NCBI GenBank assembly: GCA_002388885.1 | Contig: DGNI01000166.1 | Coordinates: 11,492 to 23,037 of the forward strand | Source of the DNA: Parvularculaceae bacterium UBA4496 | Lineage (GTDB): Bacteria; Pseudomonadota; Alphaproteobacteria; Caulobacterales; Parvularculaceae | Reading direction: 5' to 3' | Length of the DNA stretch: 11,546 nucleotides | Shown here: positions 1 through 6,195 of the stretch, piece by piece | Layout of the letters: each line of letters opens with the position of its first letter | How positions within the stretch are numbered: position 1 is the stretch's first letter | The notes under the pieces: generated by a model | Databases searched by the model: none | Told to the model about the DNA's origin: nothing | Seen by the model: only the letters and a program-made list of their open reading frames with translations | Program-made: the position numbers and the translations under genes

Positions 1-981
1 CTGATCGACCAGCCAGCGGATGAATGAGTTCTGCGGCTGCAGATCAAGGATATAAAACTTGTTGATCCATGGCGGGATGATCAGCATTGGTGTTTTGCCG
101 ACTTCTTGCGTCGTTGGCGTGTACTGAATGAGCTGAAAGATATCGTTCTGGAAAACCACCTTGCCGGGCGTCGTTGCGACATTCTCGCCGAGTTTGAAAA
201 AATCGAGGTCGGCCTGACGGATCGACAGTTCACCATGACCACGGTCGATATCTTCAAGGAGATTCTTCAGCCCTTTTAAAAGGTTCTCGCCCTTGCTTGC
301 GATCGTCGCTTCGACGACTTCCGGGTTCAGCACCGCGAAATTCGACGGCGCGAAGGCGTCGATGAATTGCCGCGTAAAGAACTCTGCCTTTTTCTTTTCG
401 TGTTCGTCGTCGAATTCGAGCTGCTGGATGGTCGTCTCAAGCCAGCGCGCGAAGATAAGATAGGACTGCTTGATGAAATCCAGCATCTGGTTTTCAGACC
501 AAGCAGGATGCACAAAACGTTTATCGCCTTGTTGAGGTTCAATGGCGGGCCTGACGACTTCACCGGCCATCCGCTGTGACATGGTCGCCATCAGCTTGGC
601 GTAGTCGCCATAGAGATTGAACTGGCGCTGCATGACCGTGCCGGGGTCCATGGAAAGGCCCTTCATCATCTCCTGAAAGGCTTCGCCCACGTTTAAAGGA
701 TCGGATGACAACTCGCCGGTAAGCCGGCGCATGTCCCGGTTGCGGTCGAAAAATTCGCGAATGACTTCCTGACTGCGGCCGCTGACATCGGTCAGGTATT
801 CTGAAAGCGCGTCGAAATCTTCATAGATTGACTTGGGCGGGGTCGGGATATGCGGCTCCTTCGGGTTTTCGACTGAGGCCATGCGTGAGGGATGCGGCTT
901 TTGCGGCGCGGCTTTGCTGTCGGCGGGTTTTTTGCCCGCCTTTTTGGTTTTCTTACCGGTTTTTTCTTTGGCTTGCGTCAT
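1..981 (-). CDS. phaC: Class I poly(3-hydroxyalkanoate) synthase, N-terminal part (cut by window edge)
   Basis: The frame opens with ATG at 981 and runs without a stop to base 1 (327 codons), so the C-terminal part lies outside the window. Class I PhaC polymerises 3-hydroxyacyl-CoA into storage polyester at the surface of cytoplasmic granules. Recognition rests on the family's N-terminal domain and the conserved segment PPWINKFYILDL followed by NSFIRWLVDQ at the edge. The nucleophile cysteine of the lipase-like box and the Asp/His of the triad would fall beyond the edge and cannot be checked. The first 33 residues are rich in Lys, Ala and Pro and poorly conserved in character. A second ATG at 882 is a possible start, and neither start has a convincing Shine-Dalgarno. 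The gene is divergent from the small protein at 1032, with a 50-base gap. Confidence 0.9.
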   Translation of the reverse strand, partial: MTQAKEKTGKKTKKAGKKPADSKAAPQKPHPSRMASVENPKEPHIPTPPKSIYEDFDALSEYLTDVSGRSQEVIREFFDRNRDMRRLTGELSSDPLNVGEAFQEMMKGLSMDPGTVMQRQFNLYGDYAKLMATMSQRMAGEVVRPAIEPQQGDKRFVHPAWSENQMLDFIKQSYLIFARWLETTIQQLEFDDEHEKKKAEFFTRQFIDAFAPSNFAVLNPEVVEATIASKGENLLKGLKNLLEDIDRGHGELSIRQADLDFFKLGENVATTPGKVVFQNDIFQLIQYTPTTQEVGKTPMLIIPPWINKFYILDLQPQNSFIRWLVDQ

Positions 982-1031
982 GACGCCGTTTAGGGGTTAA
1001 AGGTGCTTTGAGGCCCTTATAGGATGCTCGC

Positions 1032-1520
1032 GTGCCTACTGTAAAACGGCAAGGTTTAATACGGATAGCCGCCCGAATTCCGGTAATTCTGGCGATTTTC
1101 GCATCTATGGCATGTGCAAATTCGGACCTTGCCCGCTTTGCACCGCCGGGCCTCGTCAAATACGAGGACATTGCCGGCGATCAGCCCATCAATCCGGTGG
1201 TGGCTGAGCGCGTCGCCGAGCGCAAGCAGGAGCCGGGCGCAGGGAAATTCCCGCGCCTGTCCGAAACGCCGGGTAAGGCCCAGCGTCCTGCGAAACGGCC
1301 TGTTGCCGAGGTCGAAAGTCAAATGAGCGAGCTCGCTGCGGCCCGGGACACTGTTGATAAGGCACTTGCCGAGGACCGCGCTGAAGCTGCGGCGGAGGCG
1401 ACCGATGAGTTCTCCTTGCCAGAGCGGCGCGATGCGCTAAAGACGCAGGTGGATGAGGATGCCGCCGCCGCAGCGCGCGAGCGGCGTGAAAACCTGAAGC
1501 CGCCGCAACCAGAAAAATAA
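1032..1520 (+). CDS. Small alphaproteobacterial envelope protein, probable lipoprotein, function unknown
   Basis: A 162-residue protein that I cannot assign to a named function. The only plausible start is GTG at 1032, because it precedes a basic N-terminus and a hydrophobic stretch (residues 10-27) ending at Cys28 (ASMAC). This looks like a signal peptide with a weak lipobox, or else an N-terminal anchor. The mature part contains FPRLSETP (73-80), which resembles the F/Y-P-N-L-x-x-V/T-P motif of several alphaproteobacterial envelope proteins. It is followed by Ala/Glu/Arg-rich helical segments (about 93-155) likely to form coiled coil. It ends 47 bases before glpX on the same strand, so co-transcription is likely although a functional link is not evident. 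The charged C-terminus (KPPQPEK) suggests a flexible tail in the periplasm. Confidence 0.7.
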   Translation: MPTVKRQGLIRIAARIPVILAIFASMACANSDLARFAPPGLVKYEDIAGDQPINPVVAERVAERKQEPGAGKFPRLSETPGKAQRPAKRPVAEVESQMSELAAARDTVDKALAEDRAEAAAEATDEFSLPERRDALKTQVDEDAAAAARERRENLKPPQPEK

Positions 1521-1567
1521 CCGGAGCCTTCGCGCTTCCGAGCCCTTGCAAGCATACGGGAAGATGA

Positions 1568-2527
1568 ATGTCTGCAGACGAAAACTTATTAGACCGCGTT
1601 CTGACCATGGAAGTCGGGCGTTGCACCGAAGCCGCCGCCATCGCGGCATCAAAAATGATCGGGCGCGGCGACAAGGAAGGCGCCGATGATGCGGCCGTGA
1701 CGGCTTTGCGCGAGGCTTTTAACAAGCTGCACATCGACGGCACGGTGGTGATCGGCGAAGGCGAGCGTGACGAAGCGCCGATGCTTTATATCGGTGAAAA
1801 AGTCGGCCTCGGCGACGGGCCGAAAATCGACATTGCGCTCGATCCTCTGGAAGGTACGACGCTGACCGCAAAGGCCATGGCGAACGCGCTTGCGGTGGTG
1901 GCGATGGCGCAGGGCGGCACGCTGCTCCATGCGCCGGATGTTTACATGGACAAGATCGCCTGCGGTCCCGGGTACCCTGAAGGCGTCATTGACCTCGACG
2001 CGTCCGTTGAAGACAACATCTCCGCACTCGCCAAGGCCAAGGGCGTTCCGACGGAAGAGATTACGCTGTGCATACTCGACCGGGATCGTCACCAGCACTT
2101 GATTGACGGCGCGCGCAAGATGGGCTCGCGGGTGTTCATGATTTCCGACGGTGATGTCGCTGGCGTCTTTCACACCACGGAAGCTTCGACCGGCATCGAT
2201 ATGTATGTTGGTCAGGGCGGGGCGCCGGAGGGCGTTTTGGCCGCTGCAGCGCTCCGCTGCGTCGGTGGGCAGATGCAAGGCAGGCTCGTGTTCCGCAACG
2301 ACGCCGAAAGGGCCCGCGCCGAAAAGGCAAACATCACTGATCTCAATCGAAAATACGGCCTTCGTGATCTTGCCTCCGGCGATGTCATCTTCGCCGCGAC
2401 GGGTGTCACCAACGGCACCATGCTCGACGGCGTCCGGTGGGAACGCGGCCATGTTTCGACGCATACTGTGGTGATGCGGTCCAAGACCGGCACCGTGCGC
2501 TATATCCGCGCGCGCTCGATGCGATAG
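1568..2527 (+). CDS. glpX: Class II fructose-1,6-bisphosphatase
   Basis: Hydrolyses fructose-1,6-bisphosphate to fructose-6-phosphate in gluconeogenesis, in the cytoplasm with divalent metal. The length (319 aa) is usual for GlpX. The family's metal and substrate motifs are intact: acidic residues at 40-41 in GADDAAV, GEGERDEAPM (63-72), DPLEGTT (92-98), SDGD (193-196) and GQGGAPEG (215-222, supplying the late glutamate). These line up with E. coli GlpX Asp33, Glu57, Asp85, Glu88 and Glu213. The start at 1568 is preceded by CGGGAAG at a sensible distance. An ATG four bases upstream (1564) is in another frame. In many alphaproteobacteria glpX lies next to recJ, often behind hom. Here recJ is on the same strand but more than 4 kb away. 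The stop codon abuts the stop of the convergent lipoprotein gene. Confidence 0.96.
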   Translation: MSADENLLDRVLTMEVGRCTEAAAIAASKMIGRGDKEGADDAAVTALREAFNKLHIDGTVVIGEGERDEAPMLYIGEKVGLGDGPKIDIALDPLEGTTLTAKAMANALAVVAMAQGGTLLHAPDVYMDKIACGPGYPEGVIDLDASVEDNISALAKAKGVPTEEITLCILDRDRHQHLIDGARKMGSRVFMISDGDVAGVFHTTEASTGIDMYVGQGGAPEGVLAAAALRCVGGQMQGRLVFRNDAERARAEKANITDLNRKYGLRDLASGDVIFAATGVTNGTMLDGVRWERGHVSTHTVVMRSKTGTVRYIRARSMR

Positions 2528-4111
2528 TTACTCGGAAAACTTTCTGCGTATTGTCATGAACAAGGGCTCTGAAAGTGGTCGGGCGTATCCGCCGCCGACA
2601 TTGGCGAGCAGAACGATCCCCATATTTTGCTCCGGATAGAGACGAATTTCTGCATAATAAGAACCTGCACTGCCATTGTGGCGATGTTGTTCGGCGCCAT
2701 CCGGGGCAACTGAAACGCTCCAGCCAAAGGCGTAGTAACCGCCGCCAGGTTCGCCGCCAAAGGGCTGTCTGGAATGAAGATACTGGATCGTTTTTGCCTG
2801 TAATGGCCCGTCTTCTCCCGCGAGACCTTTCAGGTGCATGAGCGCATAGCGTGCAAAATCGCCGATGGATGACTGGACGTTGCCTGCTGGAGCCAGGGTT
2901 GGCTGGGTAGGCGACATATAGTCCACGGGCATCGGCTGCAGACCGCCGGGTGGACCGAAATGTCCTTGCGGCTGGTCCGGCGTTTTGGACGTCGCAGGCC
3001 ATCCGAAACGCGCTTCAGTCATTCCGGCTGGTACGAACACAAGGTCTCTGACAAGGTCTTCCCAGGATTTCCCGCTCACACGCTCCGCCATCAGGCCAGC
3101 GATGGTAATGCCTGCATTGGAATACATTGATGAGAGGCCGGGTTGTCCGACCGGCTGTTCTTGCAGCACATCCGCGACAAATGCTTCGCGGCGCTCTGTA
3201 GACGAGCCGGTGTAGCCTCTAAGGCGTTCAACGCCCGCGTCATCGAACATGGTGTAAGTTGGAATGCCGCCGGCATGCGCCATCAGCTGCGCTATCGTGA
3301 CGTTACGATACGCGTCGCGCATTGGAATATCACTTAAGATTTCGCCGATTTTAGCATCCCATTCGAGAATGCCGTCTTCCACAAGCTTGCCGATGACGGT
3401 TCCCGTTACGGACTTGGTTACCGAGCCCCAGTGAAACCGGCTGTCCAGTGAAACAGGCGTGTTATTTGAAATTGAAAGCTGACCGGCAACGGCCTGATCG
3501 ACGATTTTGCCGTCGCGTATGACCGCCGCAGCCCAGGCCGGCACGCCGGATTGCGTCTGATAAGACGTCAGAAGGTCATCAAGCGTCGCCCATTCCGGCG
3601 GTATGGTAACCGCAGGCATGTTGCTGTTTCTTCCGGCCGCCGCTCCGGCTGATTCGATGCCAATGGACCCGATGCGGTATACTTCCTCAGGATCGTGTTC
3701 AAGACTGATGATGATGCGTTCGCCGTGATCGTCCTCGACTATAATCTCCGAATGCGTGTCATCCTTGAGGTTGAATTCCACGACGTTTATGTCGCCAAGT
3801 AGGTTGCGGATGTTTTGATATGAAGCGGCGCGCTCCTGCGGCGTGCCGGAAGCAAGTCCAGCGCTCGACCGGTTTTCCTGCATGAAGGCTTCGTAGCCGT
3901 CAGCATCACCGGCGTTCAGCGCTTCCACAAAGGCGCGCGCCCGGCGCTCCTGTATCGGCATAGCGGTGGCAGGTGCGTCTTGTGCGCTGTCGCCATCGCC
4001 ATCATCTTCAATGGGCGCCGGGTCGGCGGTGGTGGCAGATTGGCCGCATCCAGTCATGAGGGTGGCGGATGCGAAAAACGCCGTTAGCATCGAAGAAGCA
4101 CAAATTTTCAT
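2528..4111 (-). CDS. Serine beta-lactamase-like (S12 family) hydrolase lipoprotein
   Basis: The frame is open up to 4342, but I choose ATG 4111. It begins a lipoprotein signal (hydrophobic segment, then LMTGC with Cys22), and the extra upstream residues would spoil it and run into the divergent regulator. The 527-residue product is probably a lipid-anchored envelope protein. After an acidic linker (30-47) comes a small alpha/beta domain (about 52-155) resembling the NTF2-like or DUF-type domains fused to some S12 proteins. The hydrolase domain (about 175-525) has SVTK (230-233, nucleophile serine and lysine), YSN (330-332) and HNG (478-480), the three motifs of class C beta-lactamases, DD-peptidases and esterases. 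The substrate cannot be read from sequence: peptidoglycan peptide, D-amino-acid peptide or ester are all possible. It is divergent from a ToxR-like regulator, which may control it. Confidence 0.88.
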   Translation of the reverse strand: MKICASSMLTAFFASATLMTGCGQSATTADPAPIEDDGDGDSAQDAPATAMPIQERRARAFVEALNAGDADGYEAFMQENRSSAGLASGTPQERAASYQNIRNLLGDINVVEFNLKDDTHSEIIVEDDHGERIIISLEHDPEEVYRIGSIGIESAGAAAGRNSNMPAVTIPPEWATLDDLLTSYQTQSGVPAWAAAVIRDGKIVDQAVAGQLSISNNTPVSLDSRFHWGSVTKSVTGTVIGKLVEDGILEWDAKIGEILSDIPMRDAYRNVTIAQLMAHAGGIPTYTMFDDAGVERLRGYTGSSTERREAFVADVLQEQPVGQPGLSSMYSNAGITIAGLMAERVSGKSWEDLVRDLVFVPAGMTEARFGWPATSKTPDQPQGHFGPPGGLQPMPVDYMSPTQPTLAPAGNVQSSIGDFARYALMHLKGLAGEDGPLQAKTIQYLHSRQPFGGEPGGGYYAFGWSVSVAPDGAEQHRHNGSAGSYYAEIRLYPEQNMGIVLLANVGGGYARPLSEPLFMTIRRKFSE

Positions 4112-4143
4112 GGAATCACCGGAGTTTGCAAATGTGGACAGGT

Positions 4144-4162
4144 CGCAAAAGTCGCCGCAAAA
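4144..4162. promoter_or_regulatory. Tandem direct repeat in the divergent control region
   Basis: CGCAAAA occurs at 4144-4150 and again at 4156-4162, 12 bases start to start, in the 108-base gap between the lipoprotein hydrolase and the winged-helix regulator. Tandem half-sites about one helical turn apart are the kind of site bound by OmpR/ToxR-type winged helices, so this is a candidate operator. That role is inferred from spacing and position only. Confidence 0.4.
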
Positions 4163-4179
4163 TAGCGTCAGGCGGATGC

Positions 4180-4189
4180 ACAGGCCTGT
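4180..4189. promoter_or_regulatory. Perfect 10-base palindrome in the divergent control region
   Basis: ACAGGCCTGT is a perfect palindrome 30 bases before the regulator start codon. It could be a second operator for either divergent gene. It is short enough to occur by chance, so the evidence is weak. Confidence 0.25.
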
Positions 4190-4219
4190 AGAAATTGTTG
4201 TTTTTACCTTTGGAATGTT

Positions 4220-4927
4220 ATGAAACACGACCAAACGAGCGACTACACCGTTGAGCTGTTGAGCGAACGTCTCTTTTCCGTTGGTGATGCGGATATCGAT
4301 CCTTCGCGCAATATTATTACGCGCAACGGGCGCGAGCATCATGTAGAGCCGCGGGTGATGTCGGTGTTGGTACGGCTTGCAGCAAAGCGCGGAACCGTCG
4401 TCGCGCGCTCTGAGCTTTTCGAGATTATCTGGGCGGACAAGCCGACGGGAGAGGAAGCGCTGACCCAGGCCGTGTCGCGGCTGAGGCGCGCTCTTGGCGA
4501 TAGTTCCCGGGCGCCAAGGGTGATCGAAACCGCGCCGAAGACTGGCTATCGTCTCATCGGCGAAGTGCAGTTAAAACCGGCGCTGTCGCGCACAGCTGTT
4601 GCAGCCGGATTTTCGATCCCACAAGGAGTAGAGTTGAAGCCGGTGCAGGCCGCGCCGCGTATGCTGATGGGCGTCACGGCGGTATTTGCCATCACGGCCG
4701 GATGGCTGGCGCTAGACAAGTTTGCTGCTGATGCGACACCGGCTCTGGAAGAGCAGTATGTTCTGAAGTTCGTTGACGAAGACGGGGGACACAGGGTCCT
4801 TCGCTTCAAGGACAAGTCGGAGCTTGACCCGGAAGACCTGCTTATGGTGAACGAACTGGAAGAAACGCGCGGCAGCGATACCGCTCAAACTATGTTCAAG
4901 AAAATTCAAAAAAGAGATAAACGATGA
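4220..4927 (+). CDS. ToxR/CadC-like membrane-bound winged-helix transcriptional regulator
   Basis: 235 residues. The N-terminal part (about 15-117) is a Trans_reg_C winged helix: an HHVEPRVMSVLVRLAAKRGTV-type helix region, the turn into ELFEIIWADKPTGEEALTQAV, the recognition-helix segment SRLRRALGD, and the wing VIETAPKTGYRLIG. One hydrophobic helix (about 148-166) follows a linker, and then a short charged C-terminal domain of about 65 residues that should be periplasmic. This architecture is that of one-component regulators that bind DNA from the inner membrane and sense on the outside. There is no receiver domain. ATG 4220 has a modest GGA ribosome site. The gene is divergent from the S12 lipoprotein and overlaps the next gene by ATGA, so the likely targets are itself and its neighbours. 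The ligand is unknown. Confidence 0.87.
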   Translation: MKHDQTSDYTVELLSERLFSVGDADIDPSRNIITRNGREHHVEPRVMSVLVRLAAKRGTVVARSELFEIIWADKPTGEEALTQAVSRLRRALGDSSRAPRVIETAPKTGYRLIGEVQLKPALSRTAVAAGFSIPQGVELKPVQAAPRMLMGVTAVFAITAGWLALDKFAADATPALEEQYVLKFVDEDGGHRVLRFKDKSELDPEDLLMVNELEETRGSDTAQTMFKKIQKRDKR

Positions 4928-5166
4928 CTGATACGCTGCCTGATCGACTGAGCGTCAATCCGAACAGTAAATATTACGACGAAGAGATCTTCCAGCGCGA
5001 AGTCGGTATTCGCTTCAATGGTCAGGACAAGACGAATGTTGAGGAGTACTGCATCTCTGAAGGCTGGATCAAAGTCGCCGCAGGAAAATCTGTTGACCGC
5101 CGTGGCAATCCGCTGACGATCACCTTGAAAGGCAAGGTCGAGCCCTATTTCAAGGAACGCAAATAA
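4924..5166 (+). CDS. DUF3297 family small protein
   Basis: An 80-residue, highly charged cytoplasmic protein without signal or membrane segment. It begins MTDTLPDRLSVNPNSKYYD and contains the GIRFNGQDKTNVEEYC and GWIKVAAGKSVDRRGNP segments typical of DUF3297, a conserved proteobacterial family of unknown function. It covers nearly the whole family length, so it is complete. Its start codon overlaps the stop of the membrane regulator (ATGA at 4924-4927), which predicts translational coupling and one transcript. In many genomes members stand alone, so the coupling to a ToxR-like regulator is the informative part here. DUF3297 proteins are sometimes labelled glutathione peroxidase in databases, but nothing in this sequence supports that reaction. 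Confidence 0.85.
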   Translation: MTDTLPDRLSVNPNSKYYDEEIFQREVGIRFNGQDKTNVEEYCISEGWIKVAAGKSVDRRGNPLTITLKGKVEPYFKERK

Positions 5167-5212
5167 CCGCAAGAATCGGGCGGTCGTGCTGAGCACCGCC
5201 GGCTAAAGTGGT

Positions 5213-5235
5213 CCTCTCTTGAAAGGAGGCCGCTG
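5213..5235 (+). promoter_or_regulatory. Near-perfect Shine-Dalgarno with a complementary upstream segment
   Basis: AAAGGAGG (5222-5229) sits 6 bases before ATG 5236 and is by far the strongest ribosome site in the window. The bases just upstream, CCTC (5213-5216), can pair with GAGG (5226-5229), so a small hairpin could mask the site. The ribosome site itself is clear. The masking is a prediction from complementarity. Confidence 0.6.
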
Positions 5236-6195
5236 ATGTCCGCCGCGCTCAAACTCGTTCACCCAGCCGAAGATCAAGACGCAAGGCGCTGGCGCGCGGT
5301 GGAGCGCCGCGACGCGAGCGCCGACGGCGAATTCTGGTCTTGCGTCAAAACCACCGGCGTTTACTGCCCTCCTTCGTGCGCTGGACGCCCGCATAGAAAG
5401 AACGTGTTCTTTGTGGAAAGGCGCGCCGAAGCGCAAGCGGCAGGCTTCCGCCCGTGCAAACGCTGCCGTCCTGATGAATGGATTGCCGGCGCGCTTGCAG
5501 ACCGCATCGGCGAGGTCGACTGGTCGCGCATTCGTGACGACATCAACAAGCATGGCTGGGCAAGGCTGGGCCGCCTGTTGAGCGATGAGGAATGCGCCGG
5601 ACTGATCGCTGCTTATGAAGAGGATGAGCGCTATCGCTCCACCGTCGTCATGCGCCGGCACGGCTTTGGCGAGGGGGAGTATAAATATTACAACACCGAG
5701 GCGCCTGACATTGTCGCAGACTTGCGTACCACGCTTTACGAACGGCTGGCGCCGATTGCGAATGGGTGGATGCGCGCGCTGGGTGAAACGAAGCCCTTTC
5801 CGGCAATGCACGACGCCTACCGCAAGCATTGCGCCAGGGCCGGACAAAAACGCCTGACGCCCTTAATCCTCAAATACGGTCCCGGCGACTATAACCGCCT
5901 GCATCAGGATCTTTACGGCGCAGAAGTCTTTCCCCTTCAGGTCGCCATATTGCTGTCATCGCCCGGAAAGGATTTCGACGGCGGCGAGTTTGTCATGACC
6001 GAACAGACGCCGCGGCGCCAATCGCGCGCCATTGTGGCGCCGATGAAAAAAGGCGAGGCGATTGCTTTCGCGGTGAATGACCGGCCTGTCGAGGGCGCCA
6101 AAGGCGTTTATCGCGTAAAGATGCGCCACGGCGTTTCGGAACTACGGTCCGGGTCTCGCTACTGTCTCGGCGTGATCTTTCACGACGCTGCGTGA
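5236..6195 (+). CDS. Ada-type zinc domain fused to a 2OG-Fe(II) oxygenase (Oxygenase-NA type), putative DNA alkylation repair
   Basis: 319 residues with two domains. Residues about 17-80 are an Ada metal-binding domain. FWSCVKTTGVYCPPSC followed by FRPCKRCRPD supplies Cys44, Cys48, Cys74 and Cys77, matching E. coli Ada Cys38 (methylphosphotriester acceptor), 42, 69 and 72. Residues about 95-319 match the Oxygenase-NA family (PF09859, annotated as acting on damaged DNA). HQD (His223, Asp225), a distal His in MRHGVS (298) and an Arg about ten residues later (308, in RYCLGVIFHDA) form the expected Fe(II) and 2-oxoglutarate sites. There is no Ada methyltransferase core, AraC helix-turn-helix or AlkA part. 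The fusion suggests that the N-domain recognises or demethylates alkylated DNA while the oxygenase removes another lesion. Substrate specificity is inference. It starts 69 bases after DUF3297 behind a very strong ribosome site and ends flush with the convergent RidA gene. Confidence 0.9.
   Translation: MSAALKLVHPAEDQDARRWRAVERRDASADGEFWSCVKTTGVYCPPSCAGRPHRKNVFFVERRAEAQAAGFRPCKRCRPDEWIAGALADRIGEVDWSRIRDDINKHGWARLGRLLSDEECAGLIAAYEEDERYRSTVVMRRHGFGEGEYKYYNTEAPDIVADLRTTLYERLAPIANGWMRALGETKPFPAMHDAYRKHCARAGQKRLTPLILKYGPGDYNRLHQDLYGAEVFPLQVAILLSSPGKDFDGGEFVMTEQTPRRQSRAIVAPMKKGEAIAFAVNDRPVEGAKGVYRVKMRHGVSELRSGSRYCLGVIFHDAA

Noticed and set aside
1189..1743. Minus-strand open frame of 184 codons across the small lipoprotein and the start of glpX
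   Set aside because: The translation is low-complexity Arg/Pro/Ala-rich, spans two real genes on the other strand, and resembles no family.
1649..2464. Long minus-strand open frame (271 codons) antisense to glpX
   Set aside because: It is a shadow of a GC-rich gene whose forward translation has every GlpX motif. The antisense translation has no recognisable domain and no ribosome site.
4112..4342. N-terminal extension of the S12 lipoprotein up to 4342
   Set aside because: It would bury the lipoprotein signal 77 residues inside the protein and overlap the start of the divergent regulator.
5178..5201. GGCGGT/ACCGCC hairpin between DUF3297 and the Ada-oxygenase as a terminator
   Set aside because: The stem is only six pairs with a large loop and no T-run, so termination is not supported.
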